Shown: piece after piece, positions 18,132 to 28,100 of the stretch | Layout of the letters: every line of letters starts with the position of its first letter | Numbering within the stretch: the stretch's first letter is position 1 | Notes under the pieces: model-generated | Database searches by the model: none | What the model saw: only the letters and a program-made list of their open reading frames with translations | Told to the model about the DNA's origin: nothing | Source of the DNA: Paenibacillus silviterrae | Lineage (GTDB): Bacteria; Bacillota; Bacilli; Paenibacillales; NBRC-103111 | Direction: 5' to 3' | DNA length: 64,000 nt | NCBI RefSeq assembly: GCF_030167925.1 | Contig: NZ_JASKUT010000002.1 | Span: forward strand, 1,736,001-1,800,000 | Position numbers and translations under genes: made by a program

Positions 18132-18246
18132 GTAAAATGCATTACTTCTGACCATTGAAATATGTGATACATAATCCGATTATATCATCGTGTCCGTATA
18201 TGTGCAATATTAAAGAACCTGGTACGACTGTCCAGGTTCTTTTTTT
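18132..18246 (+). ncRNA. Candidate small RNA antisense to the rph leader
   Basis: A near-perfect sigma-A promoter (TTGACA 18097-18102, 17-bp spacer, TACAAT 18120-18125) predicts a start near 18132. A strong terminator follows at 18212-18246: AAAGAACCTGG pairs with CCAGGTTCTTT and runs into T. The predicted RNA is about 115 nt with no reading frame that has a binding site. Its first 40 nt would be complementary to the 5' leader of rph, and its transcription crosses the rph promoter. Existence is inferred from signals only. Confidence 0.6.
18179..18207 (-). promoter_or_regulatory. Sigma-A promoter of rph
   Basis: On the minus strand, TTGCAC (18202-18207), 17-bp spacer, TATAAT (18179-18184). 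It predicts a leader of about 110 nt before the rph ATG. No obvious rifamycin-associated inverted repeat was found. Confidence 0.7.
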
Positions 18247-18285
18247 GATTTGCAGTGTAAGAGCTCGTGCCCCGAACCCCATCCC

Positions 18286-18942
18286 TTAAGGAGCAAATTT
18301 TTGCGGTTTTTCATACTCCGGCATTTCGGAATAAGACATGATGGCTTCGTACATATCATCTGTTAAAAACACAGCTGTCAAATCATTGCCTCCATAAAGT
18401 GCATAGATTTGCTCCCTGGAGCCCTGTTGTTTCAAATAGCGATTAATCATCTTAAAGCTGCGTTCCGTCGAAAGCTCCCAATCCAAGCCATCGCGTCGCT
18501 CTTTTTCCGTAAAGATAAGGTGTTCCTCTCCGTTTACAATCAGAACGTAATCACCATTGCTTTTCAGCGTATCCTGGACCTCCTTAAAATTAACGCCTTG
18601 TCGCTCTAAATAAGGAGCAATCTCTTCAATAAAGTCTACCAGAAACCCTTCTGCCAGCATCTCGGCATCCGCAAAAAACACCCGTCCCGTTTCTTCCCAG
18701 CCATAAATATTTTGTTCCCCTGCAGCATTTTCTTTGAAATCATCCAGATTCTTATCTTTCATTTGATCGTAATATCCAAGGGCATCCAGCTTATCCACCA
18801 AGGGGCCTACATTATAGGTTTCTTGCTCATAAATATATCTATCGATAATGTCTGTTTGTTCATAAGTTGACTTATTGGCGTTCCCTCCGGAAGCTGCAAT
18901 ATGCGCAATGGCCGCTATGATAATAATGAAGGTTTTAAACAT
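18286..18942 (-). CDS. Exported hypothetical protein
   Basis: A 218-residue protein with a short hydrophobic N-terminus (MFKTFIIIIAAIAHIAAS) that can act as a signal peptide; the mature part is acidic. The ATG has GGGAGAGAT upstream. No conserved domain recognised. Confidence 0.75.
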   Translation of the reverse strand: MFKTFIIIIAAIAHIAASGGNANKSTYEQTDIIDRYIYEQETYNVGPLVDKLDALGYYDQMKDKNLDDFKENAAGEQNIYGWEETGRVFFADAEMLAEGFLVDFIEEIAPYLERQGVNFKEVQDTLKSNGDYVLIVNGEEHLIFTEKERRDGLDWELSTERSFKMINRYLKQQGSREQIYALYGGNDLTAVFLTDDMYEAIMSYSEMPEYEKPQKFAP

Positions 18943-18967
18943 AATATCTCTCCCGAGTTCGTAAGGA

Positions 18968-19603
18968 CTAATTTCTAATATCGTTCCTGTTTACAGGAAA
19001 TCTTAACACCGTCTTCATCTTTGAAGATTCAGTCTTTCGGGGATCCGATAAATAAATTTCCCGATGAATCTTGCTTGCCCGGATAAATCCATGTTCATCA
19101 CAAAAAGCCTCCATTTGCGCAAAGCTTTCCGGCTCATTGTCAAAGCTTCCAATATGCATCATTTGGCAGCTCAATCCATCCTCCACATGCTCAAACCGAA
19201 CTTTCTCAAGGAACGGGTTTTGTTTTTTCCTTTTCGTCTGTTCCAAAAATCGTACGAACCATTCTTCCGTCAAAAAATCAGGCTGGCGTATCATGATCGT
19301 ATACTTAAAATTGTTTTTGTCCGTCGCGGGTATTGACCGATCAAGCAAGTCCCATTCACCCTCAAGTGGAAAAACCGTATACTCATAATATCCGGCGGGA
19401 ACATGTTCGCTTTTGTAGGACATCCGCACCGCATAACTCATACTGTACAATGCTTCTGTTGCTTTGGCGAATTCCTCGCCATTAGGGTCCCCAGAGCCGC
19501 TGACCATAAAGAATGGCATCCTCGGCACTTCCACAATTTCAGGCGCCGCTTTTGGCACATATAGCTGCTTATAATCTTTTTTATAATCTACCTTTTTGCT
19601 CAA
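18968..19603 (-). CDS. GyrI-like small-molecule-binding domain protein
   Basis: About 211 residues. The core PRMPFFMVSGSGDPNGEEF and YEYTVFPLEGEWDL match GyrI-like (SOUL/RHH-type) ligand-binding proteins of Firmicutes. The best start is the TTG at 19603 because AAAGGAGAT lies eight bases upstream; the upstream ATG has no binding site. The ligand is unknown. It has no DNA-binding domain, unlike AraC-GyrI fusions. Confidence 0.8.
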   Translation of the reverse strand: MSKKVDYKKDYKQLYVPKAAPEIVEVPRMPFFMVSGSGDPNGEEFAKATEALYSMSYAVRMSYKSEHVPAGYYEYTVFPLEGEWDLLDRSIPATDKNNFKYTIMIRQPDFLTEEWFVRFLEQTKRKKQNPFLEKVRFEHVEDGLSCQMMHIGSFDNEPESFAQMEAFCDEHGFIRASKIHREIYLSDPRKTESSKMKTVLRFPVNRNDIRN

Positions 19604-19728
19604 ATCCGATATCTCCTTTTTTAAATGGATACTGTTTTTGAAGCTATTATAAACGTTTAAACCTGACAACAGTATGTCAGTATTCTAGTTATGCTTCATT
19701 GAGCAATTGCCGCAGCGAGCCGCTCATC

Positions 19729-20373
19729 TTAGACACAATTATCTTTTTCAAGTATAGAGTCTGCATTGGAATTTTTTATTACGATATCAAAATTCCGATG
19801 ATAAGGATGCATAAATATCTCATATTGAATTCGTCGTTCTTCGTGAGATTTTCTTAAATAATCGATTTCCGTGCCTCTTTCCGCTACATCACGTATACTT
19901 CTTCTCAATAATTCAGTTTCCCCGTCAGTATATAGATAAACTTTTAGATCATACAAATTAGGATCTGTAAAAGCAACGCTCATACCTTCCACTATATTTA
20001 TTTTGTTTTGTGAAGAAACCAACATACCCTTTGAATAGTTCGTGCCTATTGTATAAAAATTTAAACCATCTTTTATCATATGAATGTCTCTCTCTAAAGC
20101 AGCTATATTATGAGCAGCGGGATGACAAGCTGTCATTTTATCCTGATGGAATTCATTCATGTATTCATATTGAATTAAAGTGTACTTCCGAAGCTGAGAC
20201 CCGATAATATAGGGATCCGTGTTGATATTGTTTACATTGTTATTTCCCAAGAGGGTTAAAAGATTATGGGCAAACGTTGACTTTCCAGATGCACCATGGC
20301 CTGAAATTCCAATAATGAATCTTTTATCGATTCCACTAATCAAATCGGCTACCTTAAGTAATACCTTGTCCAT
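19729..20373 (-). CDS. Uridine kinase-like P-loop kinase
   Basis: About 214 residues with a Walker A motif (GISGHGASGKSTF), a short switch region (INTDPY), and a lid-like Arg-rich stretch (ELLRRSIRDVAERG). It resembles the uridine kinase/phosphoribulokinase branch of nucleoside kinases; the substrate is not certain. The second ATG (MDKVLL) at 20373 fits the GGGGG binding site better than the first. Just downstream of a broken HAD gene. Confidence 0.85.
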   Translation of the reverse strand: MDKVLLKVADLISGIDKRFIIGISGHGASGKSTFAHNLLTLLGNNNVNNINTDPYIIGSQLRKYTLIQYEYMNEFHQDKMTACHPAAHNIAALERDIHMIKDGLNFYTIGTNYSKGMLVSSQNKINIVEGMSVAFTDPNLYDLKVYLYTDGETELLRRSIRDVAERGTEIDYLRKSHEERRIQYEIFMHPYHRNFDIVIKNSNADSILEKDNCV

Positions 20374-20406
20374 ATTGTCCCCCATCTGCTTACGCTCTTA
20401 ATAACG

Positions 20407-20996
20407 TCAAGGCACCATTCCAACTTTGGCGGCGCCTTGTAGTTCATTCGATCCACCGTCACCAACAAATAATGACTCCGACGGTGAGACATCCATTCTT
20501 TTGCAGGCGAGATGATAAATTTCTGAATTAGGTTTTGCCATTTTTACAGCATAAGAAAAAATAACATCATCGAAATATTTGGCTAACGTGCAAGACTCCC
20601 AAGCTGATACTTCCTCAGGAGTACAGTTGCTAATTAGACAGATTTTCACTCCCAATGCTTTTATTTGCTCCAACATATCTAAAATTTCATCGTCTATTCT
20701 GCTAAAAGGTATAGATTTGGACTTAACTCGTTCCATATGTATTACATTAATAATTTCAATTGATACTTCGTGACCAAGGCAAGTAAAAATTTCCCTTAAC
20801 ACCGAAGGAAAATCGGAGTAAGTACCGTCCATTCTTTTCTCTTGCTCTCGTACCACTCTTTATCAAATACTTTCGATTCTATGCCAAGCTGTTCCACGAA
20901 GTGAGTGGATCTAGGTGCCTTCCTTTTACCATTTTCATATTCCGAGATTAGTGTCTCAAACAAATCAAAAAAGACAGCCTTTATTACCAATTTCAT
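20407..20996 (-). pseudogene. HAD family hydrolase, frameshifted
   Basis: The N-terminal part (20996-20796) has the HAD motif I, AVFFDLFETL; the rest (20856-20407) is in another frame and holds motif II (CLISNCT), the conserved Lys (AVKMAKPNSEIY) and motif III/IV (FVGDGGSNEL). A single-base shift near 20830-20850 separates the halves, and the C-terminus stops early after AAKVGMVP. The gene therefore looks inactive unless the shift is a sequencing error. Confidence 0.82.
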
Positions 20997-21257
20997 CCCT
21001 CCTACTCGCTACGTATTACATATTCTGGTTAATCCTTCGATTTCCTTTAATCTTATGAACTCGGTAGGTAACCAAGCGGCTTGATCCTTTTCAACAAGAC
21101 ATCGAACGGCCAGAGACCATCCCTGGGATTGCCAGTTAACGTTGTTCTTTCACATAAATTCAAAAAGCGCATTTTTTTATAAAAGTCTTACCCGCGCCTA
21201 GTATCCTGTTTCCTTTTTTTTTAAATTTTGTGCTATGAAAAATTTTCGGGGTAGCGT

Positions 21258-21290
21258 AAAAAAAGCTGCCGGCATCGTCTCGCGGCAGCT
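21258..21290 (-). terminator. Rho-independent terminator
   Basis: AGCTGCCG/CGCGGCAGCT hairpin (21264-21290) followed, on the minus strand, by a run of T. It lies after the decayed solute-binding protein gene. Confidence 0.78.
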
Positions 21291-21348
21291 CCATGTTATA
21301 TTGTATTCAGAATGTTGACATTTCCTGCAAAGCGGGGCACACTGTAAA

Positions 21349-22030
21349 TTACTTCAAACTTTGCAATGCTTCTTTACTAGTTGGACTCAGGCTATGTATG
21401 TTGATGATTGTTTGGATAGATTCAGCACGTGTTGCCCCTGCATTTGGATCAAAGATATGACGATGGTGGGTCGACCAAATAAAGCTGCCTGGGTCGAAGC
21501 CCCTGTACTACACACCGTTCTCCAAACGGGTAAGCTCCTTGGCGAGCTGGTATACCTGATCCCACTTCATTCCGTCCTTCGGATAAGGAACGCCGAACTT
21601 GTCTAAGATGTCTTTGTTGTAATAAAGCGCATGAAAGGACTGCGTCAGCGGGAAGCCGAACAACTCATCCTTCGTTGACGCAATTTTGACATATTCGATA
21701 ATGTAAGGTTCGACGCGCCCCAAATTGACATGATGCTGCTTGAGCATCGGCTGCAAGTCGACTTGCAGACCAATCGTTTGATAGGGAGCGAGATTTTCGT
21801 TGTATCTGAAAATGAGATCGGGCGTTTGCCCCGCAGCGATCAGCTCATTCAGAGTCGTGCCTTTGCCCGGCTTAATGAGTTCAAAGGTGATGTTCGAATG
21901 TTCTTACTCAGTTGATCCTTCAGAAGGACAAAAAACTCATCATCCAGGCCGGTCTGATCAATTGTTGCTGTGATCGTTACCGGATCATTACTGATCTGCC
22001 GTGGTTTCTCCTGCTCCTGTAATTTCACAG
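21349..22030 (-). pseudogene. Decayed solute-binding protein joined to an S-layer-domain tail
   Basis: Pieces of an ABC sugar-binding protein are readable: NDPVTITATIDQTGLDDEFF, then after a frameshift near 21900 NITFELIKPGKGTTLNELIA, then YNKDILDKFGVPYPKDGMKW. A stop (TAG in place of CAG) interrupts ENGV-YRGFDPGSF. The same frame then continues into FDPNAGATRAESIQTI, typical of the end of an S-layer homology domain. The signal peptide and most of the gene are missing. Two unrelated remnants have been joined by deletion. Confidence 0.75.
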
Positions 22031-22073
22031 CTCCTGACCCTTAAGCTACGCATTTGTCATTAACCTAAAATAC

Positions 22074-22118
22074 CCGTATGAAGGCCATCTCTAGGAAAGC
22101 CTCCACACGGATTTTTTA
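22074..22118 (-). terminator. Bidirectional hairpin after the RHS gene
   Basis: CCGTATGAAGGC (22074-22085) pairs with GCCTCCACACGG (22099-22110) with two G-U type mismatches, and T/A runs lie on both sides. Lies 20-60 bases after the stop of the RHS gene. Confidence 0.6.
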
Positions 22119-22131
22119 ACGCAAATTTACT

Positions 22132-25100
22132 CTAGAATTCGAAGCACCCTTTAACCTTGATAGCAGCCTCTACCTTCACACCTAATGAAGAGCCTATAGA
22201 GTCCATTCCTTTTTTAATGATATCCAAGGGACTGACTTTCAACTCTTCTACCTTGCCTTTCAAACCTGACTTAGTTGGGTTCATAAAATCAACTTTGAAT
22301 GGCCCAAGCTCACCCTTCAGAATCGGCTTCGCGCTTAAACAGCCGCCTGACCACTCATCGTGGAACTTTATTCCTCCCTCCATTTTTCCGGGCCCCAATG
22401 CTCCTTTACCCGTAATCTCAATGTCAATGCCGTCATCCACACCATCTTCGGACGGATTTACTTCAAGGCCTCCGCCTTTGCCAAAACCAAACTCTCCGCA
22501 GCCTGAAACATCGCCATTGTCAGGGTCGATACAGATCTTTCCGCCACCGCCTATGCCCCCGTAAAGCGATCCGCCAACACAGAACAAACCGCAAGGATCT
22601 CGGAGCATAATCGGATTGTTGTTGACATAAGCATACAGGTTTGCTTGACCGCTCTCAAAACGTACGGGGTCACGTGCTGTCCACCGCCCCGCCTGCGCAT
22701 CGTAATCACGGAATCCGAATCGGGTCAGCTTGGTGCCCGGATCATGAATACCGCCCGCAAAGCCGATAGCCAGCTCGAAATTGGGTGCAGTATCGAGTAA
22801 GACCACGCCATAGCTGTCATAACGAAGTTCCTTGATAACGTCTCCGTTATCTCGGAGGACCTGTTTCGGTGTTCCGACGCCATCTGTGATCACATAGTAC
22901 CTGCTGCCGTTTCGCTCCATTGCAAGCAGTAAGCCGTTATCTCCGTAATGGTAAGTCGTGATGGTCCCTTCCTCATCCATCGTTGCAGAGATTTGATGCG
23001 GATTCAATGGGCTGTAAACATACTGAAGGGACTCCTGCCCGCTCTCCCATGCCGTTCTTCTACCGAGAGGATCATAGGTGTAATGATAAGTTGCACCGCT
23101 GACTGTAGCTTGCAGCAGCTCTCCTCTAGCCGCATAGCGGAACGTGTCTCCTCCCCGCTGCGACAAGTACCCGTCTTCGTTAAATTCGTACAAGGTATGG
23201 CCGACCTGCTCCAAACTATCGTGCTCCGAGTAAGTACTGGTTTCCGTGAGCCCGTTAATCGTTCTGCTTATACGGTTCCTGTTCTTGTCATACGTATACG
23301 TTTCGATCCATGTAGTATCATCCGCTTCCTTATGGGTTGTCGATAACAATTGACCATCAGGATCGTACTCGTAGTGCTCCGCTGTTATTCCATATACGGA
23401 TGATGTAACGGTCTTGTTTGTGAGCCATCCCCGCAAATCATAGCTATGCTTGATACGTTGGTACTCCAATCCATTCAGTTTATAAATCAGACTATCGATT
23501 TGACCTAATTCCGTATAGGTAGTCTCCATGTCGAGCTTACCATCGGTAGTATGGCCAATTCGCTGTCCCGGAGCGCTACGCACGAATTCGAACGGTCCGA
23601 TTTGAGTTACCATATTGTCCTTATTCCACGTAAGCTGGGTTTGATATTCGCCCGAGACGACGGTGTTGGTACCGTACACCGCGCCGCTGATCGTGGTCGT
23701 GACATTGGTCAAACGAATATGCTCATCGTAAGTCATCTGATGCGATGCGTTCATCTTACCGGAGAACGTCATGGATTTCACCTCAGAACCATCGTAGGTG
23801 AACGCAATGTTCTGCTCTGAGCCTATCAGCAGATTTTTACTGCTGATTTGACTGACACGTTGGGTGAGATCACCGTAGGTAAAGGTTCGGGCAAGGTCCG
23901 CATCCGACATCGAGGTGAGACGTCCCATGCTATCATATTCGTAATCAACAATAGCCCCACTAGCTAAAGAAGACTGATCCTTGCTGCCGCCTAAGGTATA
24001 TTGTACCTTGAGGTTCGGCTCCCCTCCTTCCGGTGCAAAGCCTGTCATCAAATCCTGCTTGCTGAAGTCTTGCCTGTACCGCGTACCATCCGGCATCACA
24101 AAACCGATCACGTTGCCGTTATGGTCATAATCTTTGGTATAAGTGTTTCCGCCAGGCAGCGTCATAGATGTCAACCGGCCGGCTTCATCATGCGTATAGC
24201 GCTTGCTGCTGCCGGAGGCATCGGTCACGGACTCTAACTGACCTTGGGAATCATAACTGTAGGCACGGAATTGGCCGCCTTGTTGAACTTTTTCAATACG
24301 TCCTTTAACATCGTACGTGTACAACATTGGCGCAATGCCGGTACCAAGCTCCTCCACACGGATTGTACGATCTTTATCGTCATAAGTGGTAACAATCGTC
24401 AACCCTGCCGCGGTCGTTTCCGTTAACGTTCTCGTCGCGGAGTCGTATATCGATTTGGAAGAATCACCGTTTAACGTTATCGTCTTTTCGTACCGCGTTA
24501 CGCTAAGAAGATTCGTAGGGTCCCCCAATTGTACGCTCGTTGTCTCGGAATAAGTCACTGTACGGCCTTCAGGCGTGGTTACCGTTAAACTTCCGATTTG
24601 AGGCGCCGTCATGCCCCAACGGGGGTCCGACTTGGCCTTTCTGATTTCCCTCGTTCCATCTGAGTGGGTGATTTCCAAGATCCCCCACTCGTTATCGACA
24701 CTTATCGTCTTGGCTCCTCGAGGGTCCGTTGTGATTCGGTGGAGCTTATTGTCAATCATTTTCACTTCATATGTTGTGGTCAAGCCGTCAGGGTTGGTAA
24801 ATTCTACGGTATATCCGTTATCCTGCTGCGTCCTCTTCAGGGTCTTGATGCCACCCTCCGGCGTCTTGGCTTGAATCAACCGCCCTTTCCCGTCATAAGC
24901 ATATTCACTTACATTCCCGTTGGGATCTGTAAATGTTGACAGCAGCCCTGCTTCATTATATCCGACCTGGTACTTCTCTCCACCCGGATGATTTACAGCG
25001 GTAATACGTCCTTGTACGTCCAGAAAGATTTCCGTCCTCTGACCTTGAGGCCCAACGATAGCCGTCGGCTTCCCGCTGCTGTCCCGCTCAACGGTAATGG

Positions 25101-28100
25101 TATTGCCCGAACGGTCCGTCTGACTGATTATGCGTCCCTTGTTGTCATATCCGAAAGAAGTCATAACCGTGCCTGTTATCGCACTTCTGGTATACTTGTG
25201 ACGGCCGTATTCTTCATCAAACTCATAAACAACAGAGCCGTCAGATTCCGGAATAACCCTAGATGATGCTGTTTTAATCAAGTAAGGTTCCTTACCAAGA
25301 CCGCCACTACCCGCTCGACTAACCTCTAGAACCAGTCCGTTGATTGGATCCACTCCAATTGGTTTCATAGGCACCGAACCACCATTGGAGCCTTCCCCAG
25401 CTTTTTTTACAAGCTGTTTATACTTTTCAATGAGTTCATTATATACCGTCTCTATTTTTCCTTCACTTGTAATACGGTATAGCTTCTGACTCAAATCTTG
25501 AAAGGTAGGGCTATATATATATACCCGCCCTTGCTTATCTACAACAAACCTTGAAGTATCCGACGCTCTGACATCTGCAGCATCAACGCCTTCAGCCAAC
25601 ACGATAGAAGTTTGGGCACCCGCCCCCCCCATAATTAAGGTAATGCTGCCGTCCGGTGAAACCTTGCGAATTCGGTCGTATTGCCTGTACATGAATCCGG
25701 AAGCTCGATCAAGAAGGTAGAGTGAACCGTCCGGTCCCATTTCGATATCATCGACGTAACCGATGTTTTCTTTGCTGACCGACCCTTCATCCACACCGGA
25801 TGACCGGGCACCAAGTCGGTATATGATTCCATCTGTCCCCATCTTATACAATATCCCATCCTGTATAAAATAGAGGGTACCGTCATGCCCCAATGTCAGT
25901 TGAGTAGCCATAAGAAGGTCAGTCTCAGCAGCAACAGCGCCATCCTCAATCATCGTACTAAAGCTGCCGATGTTTCCGGTTCCCGCTACAACCATCCAAT
26001 CGGCATCCGTTTCTGCCTTTTTGAGAATTTGATGTCCGCCTTCGATATATATCGTATTCCGTGAATCTACCATAATTTCAGTAGGATAGATGCTCGGATG
26101 CAGCTTGCCAACAAGAGTCAGAACTCCCAGCGGGCTTAGCTTAAATATTTCCTCATGGCTTCGCGGCGATAATGGGTGATCCCGGTACGTATATACCAAA
26201 TACAGGTTGCCGTCCGGACCAAGCGCACGTGGGTGCCCCAAAGTATAGTTGGCTCCTAGAACAAGACTGCCCGGTATAGTAGCACTGCCGCGGTATTGTA
26301 ATCGCTTTGAATCCAAACCTTGCAATGAGAAACGCTGCGTAGCCCCGTCGCCCTTGCTCACTTCATTATCAAAACCAGGGGAATCATGGTTGATATGATG
26401 ATTATTGAAGCTCCATCCGGCAATGCCGGCTTCCCTAAAAGAATTATAAGGACTATCCAACATGCCCTCATGAATGCGTTGGGTATAAGTAATTGCAGCA
26501 CTTCTATTTCCGTAGACGTTAATGCCTCTTCTGCTTGCTTGAGCGAACGCCCTATCAAAGTCTCCCGCTCCGTAGTATATTGCAGGGAACGCATACGTAA
26601 TCGTCACCTTATACGGATATTTTCCGAGAAGTGTACGTCCGTAAGCATCCTTGCCATCCCACTCGACGGAATAATTAAGGTTCGAGTTAGGGCTAAACCT
26701 TTTCGAGAAGCTCCTCCCGGCAATGTCCACACGCGCCTCCATGTATAAAGCGGAGAGTGGATAGGAGTCGCCGGATAACGGGATGTGAAGTGCCGATTTA
26801 TCCTTATAACCTTCTTCCCTAAGGCTATTGTATACAAGCTGCAGAGAGGTTCCGGCAATAGGAATGGTTTCGCCTAAGGATTGCTCTTGACACCCGATAA
26901 TCGAACCTTGCTCTTTACAAGGATCATCCACGCGGCGGCTATTAAAGTTGGGTTGACGGCCATTGGGATCGGCAATATCTTCGGGTGGTCCGTAAGGCCA
27001 GTTACAATCCCATGGCGTAAAATGCTCAATCGGTACGCGCCACACCGACTGCCCAGCTGTGTACAATCCGGCGAGCTTCATTCGTTCCTCCAAAGTAATG
27101 CCCAAAAGCGAGAGTACATCTTCCCCATCCGGGGCATCATCACCGTTCACATCGAGAGCAGCAACGCCGTTGTCATTATGAAGAATCTTGATGACCTTCC
27201 CATTGTTCGATGGAACCCACTGCCCAAGCTGTCGATCATAGTAGCCTAAGGGTACGGCTTCACCTACTGGGAAGCCAATAAAATTATCAACATACATATA
27301 TAGCGGTTGGCTGAAACGCACCTCGGTGGCACCGGCGGAAATGGCTTCGTCCGCGGACAGCTCGACAGCATATGTGTAGCCAACCAGGTCAGGCAGTTCT
27401 CCAGGCATCGCCTGCATGCCATTCTCCCCAACGGTATACTCGGTCGCCCGGAACTGCATGCTATCCAAAGATTGGGTCGACCCGTCCGGCAGCTTCATGA
27501 AGGCCGTCGTACCCGGCGGCACTAGCAGCGTAGCTGTTCTTGTTCCGTCTGCATCGGTAACCGGCGTTCCCCTGGCTACTTGGTGCTGAGCGGCATCCTT
27601 CAGCGCAATGGTCGTTACCTTGCTATCAAGTGCAGTTAACGTAACATTCGGCGTGATTACCGTTTGCTCCCAAGGCACTTGAACCTTGCGCTGAACGGTT
27701 AGATAGCCTTCCTTGCTGTATTGAACCGTCAGTAGCCCGCCACCGTTTACGACAAGGTCAAACATGCCGTCAGTTCGGCTTAACGTAGCGCCGAGTTCCG
27801 GCGCGTCCATAATCGCCACTTTCGCTCCCGACACGGGTTGCCCACTTGTATCCAACACCTTGCCGCGCAGCACAGCCGCTCGATGCGGCTCAATGGCGCC
27901 GGGTGCCACACCGATTTGGATCGGATTAACGCCTGTGTACAAGAAGCCTATCGTATCTGCGAAAGACGCTTGCACCCCCGGATCGATAACAGGAGCTAAC
28001 GTACTAGGGTCCGGCAGCACTTCATTGCCTGTGAACCCATACGGAGTTGCAGCGACCGAAGCCGACTTCGCCGACTCCATCCCGTGAGAATCCACAGCGG

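Noticed and set aside
18060..18212. A rifamycin-associated element (RAE) upstream of rph
   Set aside because: Such inverted repeats would be expected near the promoter, but only GGCGCC and a G-run are seen; nothing matches.
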